Source of the DNA: JASLDZ01 sp965199975
GTDB taxonomy: Bacteria; Pseudomonadota; Alphaproteobacteria; Caulobacterales; Caulobacteraceae
NCBI GenBank assembly: GCA_965199975.1
Contig: OZ241340.1
Span: forward strand, 3,195,405-3,259,404
Direction of reading: 5' to 3'
DNA: 64,000 bases
Shown here: in pieces, positions 8,192 to 16,501 of the stretch
Position numbering within the stretch: position 1 is the stretch's first letter
Layout: each line of letters begins with the position of its first letter
Program-made: the position numbers and the translations under genes
The notes under the pieces: model-generated
Told to the model about the DNA's origin: nothing
Seen by the model: the letters and a program-made list of their open reading frames with translations, nothing else
Database searches by the model: none

Positions 8192-8289
8192 CCTGCCGCG
8201 TCGGTCAGCGGCCCGCGACGTGACCGCGATCGACCGGGCGGCGGGCGGCGATACCCTGGCGCGCCCAAGTCGCCGAAAGATGCGGCGGC

Positions 8290-9147
8290 TCAGGACGCGG
8301 GGGCGGAGAACAACTGCGACAGCGGCGTCATCGTCTCCACAGCCGTCTTCGCCGGACGCAGCAGGATCGAGCGGCGAGGCGGCAGGTACCAGAGCAGCAT
8401 CCGTACCTGCGCAGTGCGATGCTGCGGATCCGGGAACTCCTCGAAGCTGCGGCTCAGCATCAGGTTGCGCGAGGGCGCCATCGCGGGGTCCACGAACAGG
8501 GTCACCCGCGGATCGGCCATCTTCCAGCCGGCCGTCAGGTGGTGGTGAAGCGCGCGGGCGGTGGCCGGCGGCAGGTAGTCGGCGGAGGGCGCGCCCACCA
8601 GCACCCTGCGGCCCTTGGAGGCCGTGAGCGTCTCCATGCCGTCGTCGGCGGCGACGGGCGGTTTGCGCGCCAGCTCCGCCAGGTCGAGGGGATCGCCGCG
8701 CCAGGAGTCCAACCGCAGCAGGCTGTCGAGCAGGCCCATGGAGAACACGAAGGCCGGCTCCGTCGCTTCGGGCGTCGCGAACAGCGCGGCCCCGGTCGCA
8801 TGTTCGACCGCGCCTGCCGCGAGGTTTGCGAGCGAGTTGGACTCGAACGCCTTGGCCGGCGTCGGGATCTGCAGGCGCAGGTAGCTGAACCCGTCGGGAC
8901 CCTCGAATACTGCTCTCGAGCCCACCTCGATCGAAGCGTTCCAGGCCGCATCGAAGAAGCGCTCGCGCCAGGCGTCGTCGGGCGGCGAGGGCGGCGCGGC
9001 GACCAGCTCCGCCAGCCGGCTGGTCAGCGCCAGGTCGAACATCCGCGCGCGATCAAGGCCGAAGCGAGCCGGCGCCCCCGCCGGCCCCGGCGCCGGCACG
9101 GGCGCGGTTGCGCCGATGGAACCGCCGAGCAGTCTGGGCCATCGCAT
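8290..9147 (-). CDS. Hypothetical protein, 285 aa
   Basis: Not recognised. From the ATG at 9147 (GGAAGAGG site upstream) it encodes a mostly soluble protein with a short Ala/Pro-rich linker near the start (TAPVPAPGPAGAPARFG) followed by two alpha/beta-looking halves. Features such as EPAFVFSMGLLDSLLRLDSW and KGRRVLVGAPSADYLPP suggest a real folded protein, and there is no obvious catalytic motif. The frame stays open to 9387, but codon use degrades upstream of 9147, so the shorter start is preferred. It is divergent from an exported protein gene. Confidence 0.55.
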   Translation of the reverse strand: MRWPRLLGGSIGATAPVPAPGPAGAPARFGLDRARMFDLALTSRLAELVAAPPSPPDDAWRERFFDAAWNASIEVGSRAVFEGPDGFSYLRLQIPTPAKAFESNSLANLAAGAVEHATGAALFATPEATEPAFVFSMGLLDSLLRLDSWRGDPLDLAELARKPPVAADDGMETLTASKGRRVLVGAPSADYLPPATARALHHHLTAGWKMADPRVTLFVDPAMAPSRNLMLSRSFEEFPDPQHRTAQVRMLLWYLPPRRSILLRPAKTAVETMTPLSQLFSAPAS

Positions 9148-9393
9148 CGCTGAACCTCTTCCGCCGCAGCTCGCCGGGGTCGAGCGCCACGCGGGCGTCC
9201 GCCTCCGCCGTTGCGCGAGGCGAAGCAAGTCCAGGATCGCGCGTCCGGTCAATGTCCCACCGCGATGCAGCCGACGCGCGCGGCGCCATCGTGAGCGCGG
9301 GCTCCTCGATCTTGTGACGATGGAGCCTGCGGTGGACTCGGCGACGATCGCGCTGTCTGGTCGCGCCTCTCCATCGATCGGGCGCATCGCGGC

Positions 9394-9951
9394 ATGACCT
9401 CACGCTCTTTCCCGATGGGCGTCGCGTTGACGCTCTTGCTCTGCGGGCTCGCCGTGTCGGCGAGCGCCGCGGTGAACAGGATGTCCATTCCCGGCGGTGA
9501 GCTGAGGATCGGCCAGCGCGGCGCCGCCACCGTGGTGGCCGTCACCCGAGGTGGCCGCACGATGCGCACAGTGCTGCCGGTCGAGGAGGGCGTCTTCGCC
9601 GGCAGCCTCGACTCCACGCGCCTGGTCGGCGCCTTGCCGGGGCGCGTGCTCATCCTGTCGTCGGACTACGCCTCGCGGCCCGGCGGGCCGATGCACATGT
9701 GCGGGGCCGGAACCGAGACCGTGCTGCGCGTGATCGCCCTGCAGCCAGCCCCGCACCAGACCTTCCACCAGCGCATCGCGAGCTGCTGGCGCACGATCGA
9801 GCCGGGCGACATCGCCTGGGACCGGGGCGCGCGGATGCTCAGCGTCGAGCGCACGACCGTCGACGGCCCGCAGGCGCGCAACCTCGAGACCCTCTATCGC
9901 ATCACGACGGCGGGCGCCGTCACCCCAACGGGCGTCGAACGCAGGCCCTGA
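9394..9951 (+). CDS. Exported hypothetical protein, 185 aa
   Basis: It begins with a Sec signal peptide (GVALTLLLCGLAVSASA, cleavage likely after ASA at about residue 25). The mature protein of about 160 residues is beta-rich, with two cysteines (HMCGAG and IASCWRT) that may pair in the periplasm. I do not recognise the family. The start at 9394 could also be the second methionine, 7 codons on. The 246-bp gap before it, shared with the divergent gene at 9147, presumably holds both promoters, though I cannot point to clear boxes. Confidence 0.6.
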   Translation: MTSRSFPMGVALTLLLCGLAVSASAAVNRMSIPGGELRIGQRGAATVVAVTRGGRTMRTVLPVEEGVFAGSLDSTRLVGALPGRVLILSSDYASRPGGPMHMCGAGTETVLRVIALQPAPHQTFHQRIASCWRTIEPGDIAWDRGARMLSVERTTVDGPQARNLETLYRITTAGAVTPTGVERRP

Positions 9952-10074
9952 TCTGGCGAAAGCGCGCCGCCCGATGTCCGCCTTCCTCGGCCTCGTGCCG
10001 ACGACCCAGCGTCAGGCGAACGCGAGAGCGCCTCGGGGTGCGCCACCGAGCCTCCTGGCTGGCGCCGTCGGCCT

Positions 10075-10962
10075 CTAGGAAGGTTCGCCGGCAGCCGGAT
10101 CGGAGGCGGCTTGCAGCGAGAAGTCGGGGTGGAAGGGTCGCGGCCGCCAGCCGAAGTCGCGCTCGGCGGGGGCGGCGTCGAAGGTGAGGTCCTCGCTCAT
10201 GCGCCCGCCCATGGCGGCGGTGGCGCCGGGCAGCAGCGGCGAGGCCAGCGCCAGGGCGGCGCGCCAGAGGGCGGGGGGCAGCGGCAGGAGCCGCGGGTGC
10301 CGGCCCAGGCCCTCGAACACCCGCTCGCACATGGCGCGGTAGGTCAGCGTCTCGCCGCCCGGCAGGTCGTAGGCGCGGTCTCGCGCGGCGGGGCTGGCGA
10401 GGGCGTCGATCGCGCCCTTGGCCAGGTCGGCGGCGTGCACGGGCTGGCGCAGACCGCGGCCGTCGCCCGCCAGCGGCAACACGCGCAGGCGCCGCGCCAG
10501 GCCGGCCAGGCGCGAGACGTTGCGATCGCGCCCCTCGTCGTAGATCAGCGTGGGCCGCAGCACGGTCCAGCCGACGCCCTGCGCCTGCGCCCACGCCTCC
10601 AGCGCGGCCTCGCCCTCGGCCAGACGCCGCGCCACCTCGCGCTCGGCGGCGTGGGGCGAGGCCGCCTTGGTCCAGCGGCTGGTGGAGGAGACCGCCACGA
10701 TGCGCCGCACGCCGGCCCGCTCCAGCGCGCCGAAGGCCTCGGGCAGCAGCCAGATCGGGCACAGCGCCAGTGCCTCGGCGGCGGGCGGCAGGGCCGCGTC
10801 GCGCGCGCTCAGGTCGGCCTGCGCCCAGGCGTAGCCGCGCCCCGACCGCGCCGCGCGGCTCACGCCCACCAGCCGTCGCCCCGCCGCCTGCGCCGGCAGG
10901 TGCGCGCCGATCAGGCTGGTGGCGCCCAGCACCAGCAGCGATGGCGCGTCCGTTTCGCTCAC
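10075..10962 (-). CDS. NAD(P)-dependent epimerase/SDR-like protein
   Basis: A 295-aa extended-SDR protein of the NAD(P)-binding epimerase type. The N-terminal Rossmann fold starts SLLVLGATSLIGAHL, and RRIVAVSSTSRW marks the strand-4 serine region. VLRPTLIYDEGRDRN and LRQPVHAADLAKGAIDAL are typical of NmrA/epimerase-like proteins. The canonical YxxxK catalytic pair is not obvious, so it may be a reductase or a non-catalytic relative. It starts at GTG 10962, overlapping the stop of the upstream hydrolase by 4 bp (GTGA), which implies translational coupling. Confidence 0.75.
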   Translation of the reverse strand: MSETDAPSLLVLGATSLIGAHLPAQAAGRRLVGVSRAARSGRGYAWAQADLSARDAALPPAAEALALCPIWLLPEAFGALERAGVRRIVAVSSTSRWTKAASPHAAEREVARRLAEGEAALEAWAQAQGVGWTVLRPTLIYDEGRDRNVSRLAGLARRLRVLPLAGDGRGLRQPVHAADLAKGAIDALASPAARDRAYDLPGGETLTYRAMCERVFEGLGRHPRLLPLPPALWRAALALASPLLPGATAAMGGRMSEDLTFDAAPAERDFGWRPRPFHPDFSLQAASDPAAGEPS

Positions 10963-11936
10963 CCGCCGGTCAGGAAGGCGTCCAACGCCGCGTCGAACTT
11001 GGCCGGCTGGTCGTACATGACGAAGTGCCGGGAGGGCGTCACCTGCACCAGCTTGGCGCCCTTCAGCGGCGCGTACTGCGAGGCGTAGAGCGCGTCCCAT
11101 TTGTCCTGCGGCATGCCCATCGTCGGATCGAAAGGATAGACCAGCGTCACCGGCGCGCGCACCGCGGAGAGGTCGGGGCGCAGATCAAGCGTGATGTCGT
11201 CGGCGATCGCCTGCCCCGCGACCTTGCGGTCGCTCGCGCCCGACCAGCCGACCACCCGATCCACGTCGGCTGGGGCGGTGACCATCATGGCGATCATCGG
11301 GCGGGCCGCGGCGGCGTGGTCGCCAGACGCAGACATGCGCGTGCGCATGGCCTCGGCGACGGGCTTGAGGCTCTCGGCGGTGGCGGCCGGCCCTCCCATC
11401 AGCACGCCGTAGAAGGGCAGCGCATCCACCAGGAGCACGCGCTTGACGTCCGCCGGCCGGTTCTCGGCCAGCCACAGCGCCATGGTCCCGCCCATGGAGT
11501 GGCCGATCAGCGTGGCGGGGGCCAGCCGCGCGCTCCTGATGTAGCCGTCGATGTCCTCGGCGGTGGGGACGAGCACGGGCGAGGGTTGCGCCCCCTGGGC
11601 GTTGGCGCGCGCAGGCTCGCCGGCGAAGCCCGCCACCTGCACGAGGTGCAGCCGGTAGCGCCCGCGCAGCCGCTCCGCCGTGCGCCGCCAGGTGGCGCGC
11701 GACGATGACAGGCCGGGGATGAGCACAAGGTCGGGGCCGTGGCCCACCACCTCCACGCTGATGCGGTCGCGCACCACCATGCGGCTGTCTGGGAAGAGGC
11801 GGTTGGCGTCCACAGATGCGGGGGGCGCTTGGGCGGCGACGCGCGCCTCCGCTCCCGCCCCTGCGGCGGCCCCGGCCGAACCCGCAGCGCTCAAGGCCAT
11901 CGCCAAGGCCGACACGCCCATCAGCAAGGTCTTCAT
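10959..11936 (-). CDS. Exported alpha/beta hydrolase
   Basis: A 325-aa alpha/beta hydrolase with a signal peptide (about 25 residues ending in AGAAAGAG). The nucleophile elbow is GHSMGG, the acid is probably the aspartate in VYPFDPTMG, and the histidine is in TPSRHFVMYD. The oxyanion region is LVLIPGLSSSRATW. It is therefore a predicted periplasmic esterase, lipase or peptidase-like enzyme of unknown substrate. The ATG follows GGAGGG. It is translationally coupled to the epimerase-like gene downstream. Its 190-bp upstream region has two related dyad sites that may bind a repressor. Confidence 0.85.
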   Translation of the reverse strand: MKTLLMGVSALAMALSAAGSAGAAAGAGAEARVAAQAPPASVDANRLFPDSRMVVRDRISVEVVGHGPDLVLIPGLSSSRATWRRTAERLRGRYRLHLVQVAGFAGEPARANAQGAQPSPVLVPTAEDIDGYIRSARLAPATLIGHSMGGTMALWLAENRPADVKRVLLVDALPFYGVLMGGPAATAESLKPVAEAMRTRMSASGDHAAAARPMIAMMVTAPADVDRVVGWSGASDRKVAGQAIADDITLDLRPDLSAVRAPVTLVYPFDPTMGMPQDKWDALYASQYAPLKGAKLVQVTPSRHFVMYDQPAKFDAALDAFLTGG

Positions 11937-11970
11937 GTCCGAACCCTCCTCGCCAAGATGGCGAGGCGGA

Positions 11971-11986
11971 ACTCTGTACCCAGAGT
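11971..11986. promoter_or_regulatory. Operator-like dyad 1 (ACTCTG-N4-CAGAGT)
   Basis: A perfect 6-bp inverted repeat, ACTCTG then TACC then CAGAGT, 35 bp upstream of the hydrolase ATG at 11936. The same half-site core CTCTG/CAGAG recurs in a second dyad about 37 bp away. Two matched dyads in one short intergenic region are typical of a dimeric regulator's operator pair. The regulator is unknown, and none is encoded next to the site. Confidence 0.4.
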
Positions 11987-12008
11987 CTCCAGCCTGGCAA
12001 CCGGAGCT

Positions 12009-12023
12009 CTCTGTTTTGCAGAG
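12009..12023. promoter_or_regulatory. Operator-like dyad 2 (CTCTG-N5-CAGAG)
   Basis: A 5-bp inverted repeat with the same half-site as dyad 1 and a spacer one base longer. The two centres are about 37 bp apart, between the minus-strand hydrolase and the plus-strand PmbA-like gene, so either or both genes could be controlled. This is an inference from sequence symmetry only. Confidence 0.35.
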
Positions 12024-12124
12024 CGAGTGGGGCGGCGGCGCGCTGGGCGTCCCCGCCCGTGGCCGCCGTCAGTGCGCGCACCCGCCACCGGCGCGGGCTT
12101 GTGAGGCTTGGCGGGCCCGGCCAT

Positions 12125-13495
12125 ATGGCTGCGCTCCCCAACCGACCGGACGCCCGCTCCCGCATGGACGAAGACCTGCTGCACGATGTGGTCAAGGCCG
12201 CCCTGCGCGCGGGCGCGGACGCGGCGGAGGCGGTGGGCTCCCAGAGCCGGGCGCTGTCGGTCGCATCGCGCAGGGGCGAGCTGGAGGAGGTCGAGCGCGA
12301 GGAGAGCCGCGACCTCTCGCTGCGCGTGTTCGTGGGCGGGCGGCCCGCCTCGGTCTCCGGCTCCGACCTCTCCGCCGAGGCCCGCGCGCGGCTGGTGGAA
12401 CGCGCCGTGGCCATGGCGCGCCTCGCGCCGGAAGACGCCTACGCCGGCCTGCTGCCCGCCGGTTCTCTGGCGACCGGCCCGTTCCGCGACCTCGACCTCC
12501 TCGACATCGCCGAGCCGTCAGCCGAGGCGCTGGAGGCGCGCGCTGCGGCCGCCGACGCCGCGGCGTGGGCTGCGCCCGGCGTGACCAACACCGACGGCGG
12601 ATCGGCCTCGTGGGGCGCCTCGCGCTGGTGGCTGGTCACCTCGCAAGGCTTTGCGGGCACGCAGGCGTCGTCGAGCTTTTCGGTGGGCGCCTCGGCCATC
12701 GCGGGCGAGGGCGCGGGCATGGAGCGCGGCGGTGACGGGCGCAGCACTCGCTGGCAGTCCGATCTGCCCAGCCCCGAGGCGATCGGCGCCGAGGCCGGCC
12801 GTCGCGCCGTCGCGCGCCTGGGGGCGCGCAAGATCTCCAGCCGGACCGCGCCGGTGATGTTCGAGAACCGCGTCGCGCTCTCGCTGCTGTCGCCCTTCAT
12901 CGGCGCCATCTCAGGGCCGGCGGTGGCGCGTGGCGTATCGTTCCTGAAGGAGAAGCTCGGCGCACAGGTGTTCGCCCCCGAGGTGACGATCGCCGAGGAG
13001 CCCTGGCGCGTCCGCGGCCTCGGTTCGGCGGTGTTCGACGACGAGGGCGCCCCTGTCGCGCCGCGTGATCTGGTGGCGCAGGGCGTGATCACCACCTGGC
13101 TGCTCAACGCCGCCAGCGCCAAGCAGCTCGGCCTGGCCACGACGGGCAGCGCCAGCCGCGGCGGCGCCGGCGCCGCGGGCGTGTCGCCGCACAACCTCAC
13201 CGTACGTCCGGGCGCGCGCGCGCCGGCCGAGCTGATGGGCGAGACGCGCGAGGGCCTGCACGTCACCTCAATGTTCGGCCCCTCGATCAACGCCAACACC
13301 GGCGACTGGTCGGCCGGCGTGTCGGGCGTGTGGTGGGAGGGCGGCGCCCCCGCCTATCCCGTCACCGAGCTGACGGTGGCGGGCAACCTCGTGGACATCT
13401 ACGCCCGGCTGGTCGTGGCCTCCGACCTGGAGATCCGCGGCGCCAGCAACAGCCCCAGCCTGTTCGTCGACGGCTTGGCCGTCGCCGGCGCGTGA
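12125..13495 (+). CDS. TldD/PmbA family protein (metalloprotease-like)
   Basis: About 456 aa, of the PmbA/TldD family. In E. coli TldD and TldE (PmbA) form a heterodimeric zinc protease that trims microcin B17 precursor and the CcdA antitoxin. The PmbA-type features are the middle VTNTDGGSASWG segment, NRVALSLLSPFIGAISG, and the C-terminal SMFGPSINANTGDWSAG with VTELTVAGNL. PmbA-type members lack the HExxxH zinc site of TldD, and I see none here. The start could be 12125 or the methionine at 12164; neither has a strong ribosome site. It overlaps the phosphatase gene by 4 bp. Confidence 0.85.
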   Translation: MAALPNRPDARSRMDEDLLHDVVKAALRAGADAAEAVGSQSRALSVASRRGELEEVEREESRDLSLRVFVGGRPASVSGSDLSAEARARLVERAVAMARLAPEDAYAGLLPAGSLATGPFRDLDLLDIAEPSAEALEARAAAADAAAWAAPGVTNTDGGSASWGASRWWLVTSQGFAGTQASSSFSVGASAIAGEGAGMERGGDGRSTRWQSDLPSPEAIGAEAGRRAVARLGARKISSRTAPVMFENRVALSLLSPFIGAISGPAVARGVSFLKEKLGAQVFAPEVTIAEEPWRVRGLGSAVFDDEGAPVAPRDLVAQGVITTWLLNAASAKQLGLATTGSASRGGAGAAGVSPHNLTVRPGARAPAELMGETREGLHVTSMFGPSINANTGDWSAGVSGVWWEGGAPAYPVTELTVAGNLVDIYARLVVASDLEIRGASNSPSLFVDGLAVAGA

Positions 13496-14280
13496 GCGAC
13501 CTGGCGCTGCTGGAGGCCGCCGCCCGCGCGGCCGGGCGCCTCATGCTCGACATGCGCGCGGCGGGCCTGCACGTGCGCCGCAAGGCCGACGCCTCTCCCG
13601 TGACAGACGCCGACCTGGCCTGCGACGCGCTGCTGCAGCGTGAGCTCACCGTAGCCCGGCCGGGCTACGGCTGGCTGTCGGAGGAGACGACCGACAACCC
13701 CGCGCGCCTGAGCCGCGAGCGCGTCTTCGTCGTCGACCCGATCGACGGCACCACCGCCTTCATCCGCGGCCGCCCCTGGTTCGCCGTCTCGCTGGCGGTG
13801 GTGGAGGCGGGCCGCCCCGTGGCCGGCGTGGTGTTCGCCCCGGAGCTGGACGAACTCTACGCCGCGCAGGTCGGCGGCGGGGCGTGGATGAACGGCGCGC
13901 GCGTGCAGCCCACCGGCCGCGACGAGCTGGCCGGCTGCTCTGTGGTGGGCGATCCGGGCCAGTTCCCGGCGGACGCCTGGCCAGGCATCTCCGTCACCCG
14001 GCGCAATGCGCTGGCCTACCGCATGGCGCTGGTGGCCGCCGGCCGCTTCGACGCCGCCATCTCGGTGACGCCCAAGCGCGAGTGGGACATCGCCGCCGGC
14101 GCCGTGATCGCCGCCGAGGCGGGCGCCGCGGTCACCGACCGCGAGGGCGCGGCGCTCGTCTTCAACTCGGCCGATGCGCGCACGCCGGGCTTGGTATGCT
14201 GCACGCCGGCGCTCCTGGCGTTGATCCTGCAGCGCACCGCCGCTAGGCAGACGGCGCCCGCCGATCCCGTGCGCGCGTGA
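13492..14280 (+). CDS. Inositol monophosphatase/CysQ-family phosphatase
   Basis: A 262-aa Mg-dependent lithium-sensitive phosphatase of the IMPase/FBPase/CysQ superfamily. Metal-binding motifs are visible: GWLSEET (the EE pair), FVVDPIDGTTAFI (DPIDGT) and REWDIAAGAVIAAEAGA (WD near the end). Family members hydrolyse inositol phosphates, 3-prime-phosphoadenosine phosphates or similar; sequence alone does not decide. It starts with GTG overlapping the stop of the PmbA-like gene (GTGA), so the two are probably translated together. A DUF4170 gene follows 7 bp later. Confidence 0.85.
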   Translation: MSDLALLEAAARAAGRLMLDMRAAGLHVRRKADASPVTDADLACDALLQRELTVARPGYGWLSEETTDNPARLSRERVFVVDPIDGTTAFIRGRPWFAVSLAVVEAGRPVAGVVFAPELDELYAAQVGGGAWMNGARVQPTGRDELAGCSVVGDPGQFPADAWPGISVTRRNALAYRMALVAAGRFDAAISVTPKREWDIAAGAVIAAEAGAAVTDREGAALVFNSADARTPGLVCCTPALLALILQRTAARQTAPADPVRA

Positions 14281-14287
14281 GAGCCCC

Positions 14288-14530
14288 ATGCCGGACACCG
14301 CCTCCAAGCAACTCCTGCACCTCGTCTTCGGCGGCGAGCTGAAGAGCCTGGGCGGCGCGCCCGAGTTCCGCGACCTCTCCAAGCTGGACTTCGTCGGCGC
14401 CTATCCCGACTACGCCGCGGCCCACGCCGCCTGGAAATCGAAGGCCCAGTCGACGGTGGACAACGCCCACATGCGCTACGTCATCGTGCACGCGCACAAG
14501 CTGTTGGACCCGAGCGCGCCGGGGGCGTGA
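14288..14530 (+). CDS. DUF4170 family small protein
   Basis: An 80-aa protein matching the alphaproteobacterial DUF4170 pattern: HLVFGGELKSL near the start, FVGAYPDYAAAHAAWKSKAQ in the middle and MRYVIVHAHKLLDP at the end. No biochemical role is known to me. It follows the IMPase/CysQ-like gene by 7 bp in the same operon. A 7-bp GC hairpin (14538-14544 with 14554-14560) lies just after its stop and could end the transcript, although no T-run follows. Confidence 0.75.
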   Translation: MPDTASKQLLHLVFGGELKSLGGAPEFRDLSKLDFVGAYPDYAAAHAAWKSKAQSTVDNAHMRYVIVHAHKLLDPSAPGA

Positions 14531-15004
14531 GGCGGGGCGCCGGCCAAGTGCAAGCCGGCGTGCGCGGGTCGCTTCGGTAGCGTGTCTTACGTCTCTGCGG
14601 ACGGCTGAGCGCCACCGACGCCGCGTCGCGTCGCGGCGCGCCTTCGGCTCTTCGGGTCGGTGGACCCGCCCCGCCCTCGGCGGCCGGCCGGAGAGGTCGG
14701 GACGTTGAGCAGATGGATGCCGAGGCTCGGCGCAACCATCAAGCTCAACCTGCAGGCTCGGCGAGCTGCATCCCGCCGGCGGCCACTCCGCCAGATTCCG
14801 AACCTCGCAGCGAATTGGGGGAAAGATCATGGCGCCCGCACTGCAAACGGCGTCAGTCTCCAGCCCAGTGTTCGACACGCCGCAGGCGTGTCGAATCTAT
14901 CGAAGGACGCCCTGCGTCCCGACCCCTGCGCCCGGTGGCGCTCCACTGTCCGATTGGTGGTGAGAACGCAACTTCTGCTTTCGACCCTGAGCGGACCTTC
15001 ACGT
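14531..15004. other. Intergenic stretch with dispersed-repeat material and a hairpin
   Basis: No convincing gene was found in these 474 bp. After a GC hairpin at 14538-14560 the DNA has poor codon structure in all frames. At 14871-14895 there is a perfect 11-bp stem (TTCGACACGCC, loop GCA, then the complement) without a following T-run. At 14990-15000 is AGCGGACCTTC, the core of a short dispersed repeat also seen near 55080 and 56871. The region forms the left border of a lower-GC segment that runs to about 15.9 kb. Confidence 0.5.
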
Positions 15005-15913
15005 TCATTGCGGGCTACGCTTCGCAGCGTCAATCGCCAACCAACTTAGGGCGCGTGCGATGCCGTTCTCTTGTGACGGGAGATTAGAGAGCCCAAGGTC
15101 GTGGCCGGTGTGGAACCGGACAAAATCAACCGCAACGTGCTCATGCTTGAGGCCATCCACTAGGGAAGTTGCACTTGCCAGTGGCACCGCATCGTCCTCG
15201 TCGCCTTGCTCGACCAGCACTCGGCCGTGGTATGTAGCTAGAAGTGGCAGACAGCGTTTCGGAAGCGCCGACCACCACCAGATCTCGGGGTTCGTCTCCC
15301 CCAACCATGTTCGGCCGATTTGAGGATGGTCCTGAACCCAGCCCTGTTGCTCTCGAATACGAGGATGGTCCTTATCGGTGATCGCCATTTCTTGAGCAAA
15401 GGTCAGTCCGCCTCCAGTGCTCAGTAGCGCCAAGGCGCTTACGTCGGAGGTAGCACCTGCCACCGCACAACCGGTGAGGCCTCCTGCGGAAATGGAAAGC
15501 ACTTGGAACGCTCGCTCATTCCTCAAGTGAAGTTTTTCTTTGAGTGCATGCATAGCTGCTAGTGTGTCAAACCAGCGCGCCTCTTCTGTGGCATGGTGTT
15601 CATAACCGGCTCCACAGCGATCTTCCGGCGAAGCTCCGTCCTTTTCCACAACTGCAATCCAGCGGAACGGGGCTCCTGCAACAACCTGTCCGATCCACCG
15701 TTGAGAAGCAGCGTTTTTACAATCCGATCCAGTCACAATGAGGAGCGCTCTATCGGCTTGTCCTCTCTCACGATCAAATAACGTCACCTCCAGGGTGCTA
15801 TTGTCGGCTCGTGGAACTCGAATAGCCGTGCCAAGCTGAGCCGCCAGTGATTGCTCCCCGCAACAGACGAGGAAAAACGCCGCACTGAGCGCCCTGAGTA
15901 CCGCTTGTCTCAC
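15005..15913 (-). CDS. Exported alpha/beta-hydrolase-like protein in low-GC DNA
   Basis: About 302 aa with a signal peptide (VLRALSAAFFLVCCGEQSLA). The body resembles a serine hydrolase: nucleophile SISAGGLTG, acid EQGDEDDAVP, histidine FHTGHDLG, with WWWSALPKRCLPLLATYHG between them. The start is taken as GTG 15913, because a strong GGAGGAGG lies 8 bp before it; a GTG at 15934 is weaker. Base composition is visibly lower in GC than its neighbours and dispersed repeats flank it on both sides, so it was probably acquired. The substrate is unknown. Confidence 0.65.
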   Translation of the reverse strand: MRQAVLRALSAAFFLVCCGEQSLAAQLGTAIRVPRADNSTLEVTLFDRERGQADRALLIVTGSDCKNAASQRWIGQVVAGAPFRWIAVVEKDGASPEDRCGAGYEHHATEEARWFDTLAAMHALKEKLHLRNERAFQVLSISAGGLTGCAVAGATSDVSALALLSTGGGLTFAQEMAITDKDHPRIREQQGWVQDHPQIGRTWLGETNPEIWWWSALPKRCLPLLATYHGRVLVEQGDEDDAVPLASATSLVDGLKHEHVAVDFVRFHTGHDLGLSNLPSQENGIARALSWLAIDAAKRSPQ

Positions 15914-15934
15914 CGCGTCCTCCTCCGCCGTCAC

Positions 15935-16074
15935 GCCCCGGCGGTAGAATGAAGGCGACCGCGTCGGATTTCCACCCATGGCGGACGTCCGCATCGTCCG
16001 CTTTCGGCCGTGCACCAGCGCCACGCCGATGCGGGGACCCGCGGGGGATTCGCGCCAATCTATCCACCCCCTCC
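15935..16074. repeat. Short dispersed repeat of the SAMGG type
   Basis: Around 15960-16000 the minus strand would read TSAMGGNPTRS. This peptide signature is typical of spurious ORFs from a short intergenic repeat common in alphaproteobacteria (compare VSAMGG on the minus strand near 56850). It directly precedes copy 1 of the long repeat. No gene is supported here. Confidence 0.4.
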
Positions 16075-16431
16075 GGACGTGCGGGGTATCTGGCGGCGAC
16101 GACCGGTGGCTTGAAGGCCCTGACCAAATCGCCGTGTCCGCAGGGCGCCGGATTGCGCCTGCGCCCGTCCAGCCTCGGTGACGGGAGCGTCATCGGGGGC
16201 GCGCAGGGGCCAAACGAGCCTGCGTGACGGCATCCTGCACCTGGGCGGACAATGCCCGTTGGCGGGAGCCCTGGAGAGCGCCCATGGCGGAGCGGACTAC
16301 AGCGTCGGGAGCCGAAACTGCCACACACACACGGTGCTCCGGGTTCCCGGCCCGCGCTCCGTCCCACCTCCCCACCCGCTCGCGGCGCACCCGCGGGCGA
16401 GGGCGCCCGCGCGCACCCGCAGGTCTTTGAC
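16075..16431 (+). repeat. Long dispersed intergenic repeat, copy 1 (about 357 bp)
   Basis: This stretch is repeated at 57096-57447 in the same orientation. Shared blocks include CTGACCAAATCGCCG, CCTGCACCTGGGCGGACAAT, CCATGGCGGAGCG, GCCCGCGCTCCGTCCCACCT and a shared right end at GGTCTTTGAC. Between blocks the copies differ by substitutions and small indels that shift all frames, so it is not a coding duplication. No transposase or terminal inverted repeat was seen. Copy 1 ends 70 bp before the aldolase gene, so it sits in that gene's upstream region. Confidence 0.75.
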
Positions 16432-16501
16432 AGCGCTGTCCGGCTTGAGGGGGTGCGACGCGGCGCCTTAAGGAGCGTCGACCCCCGCCGGAGAGAGCCG
16501 C

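Noticed and set aside
16425..16460. TTGACA at the right end of the long repeat as a -35 box
   Set aside because: In copy 1 no suitable -10 follows at 16-18 bp, and copy 2 points away from a gene start, so the match is probably chance.
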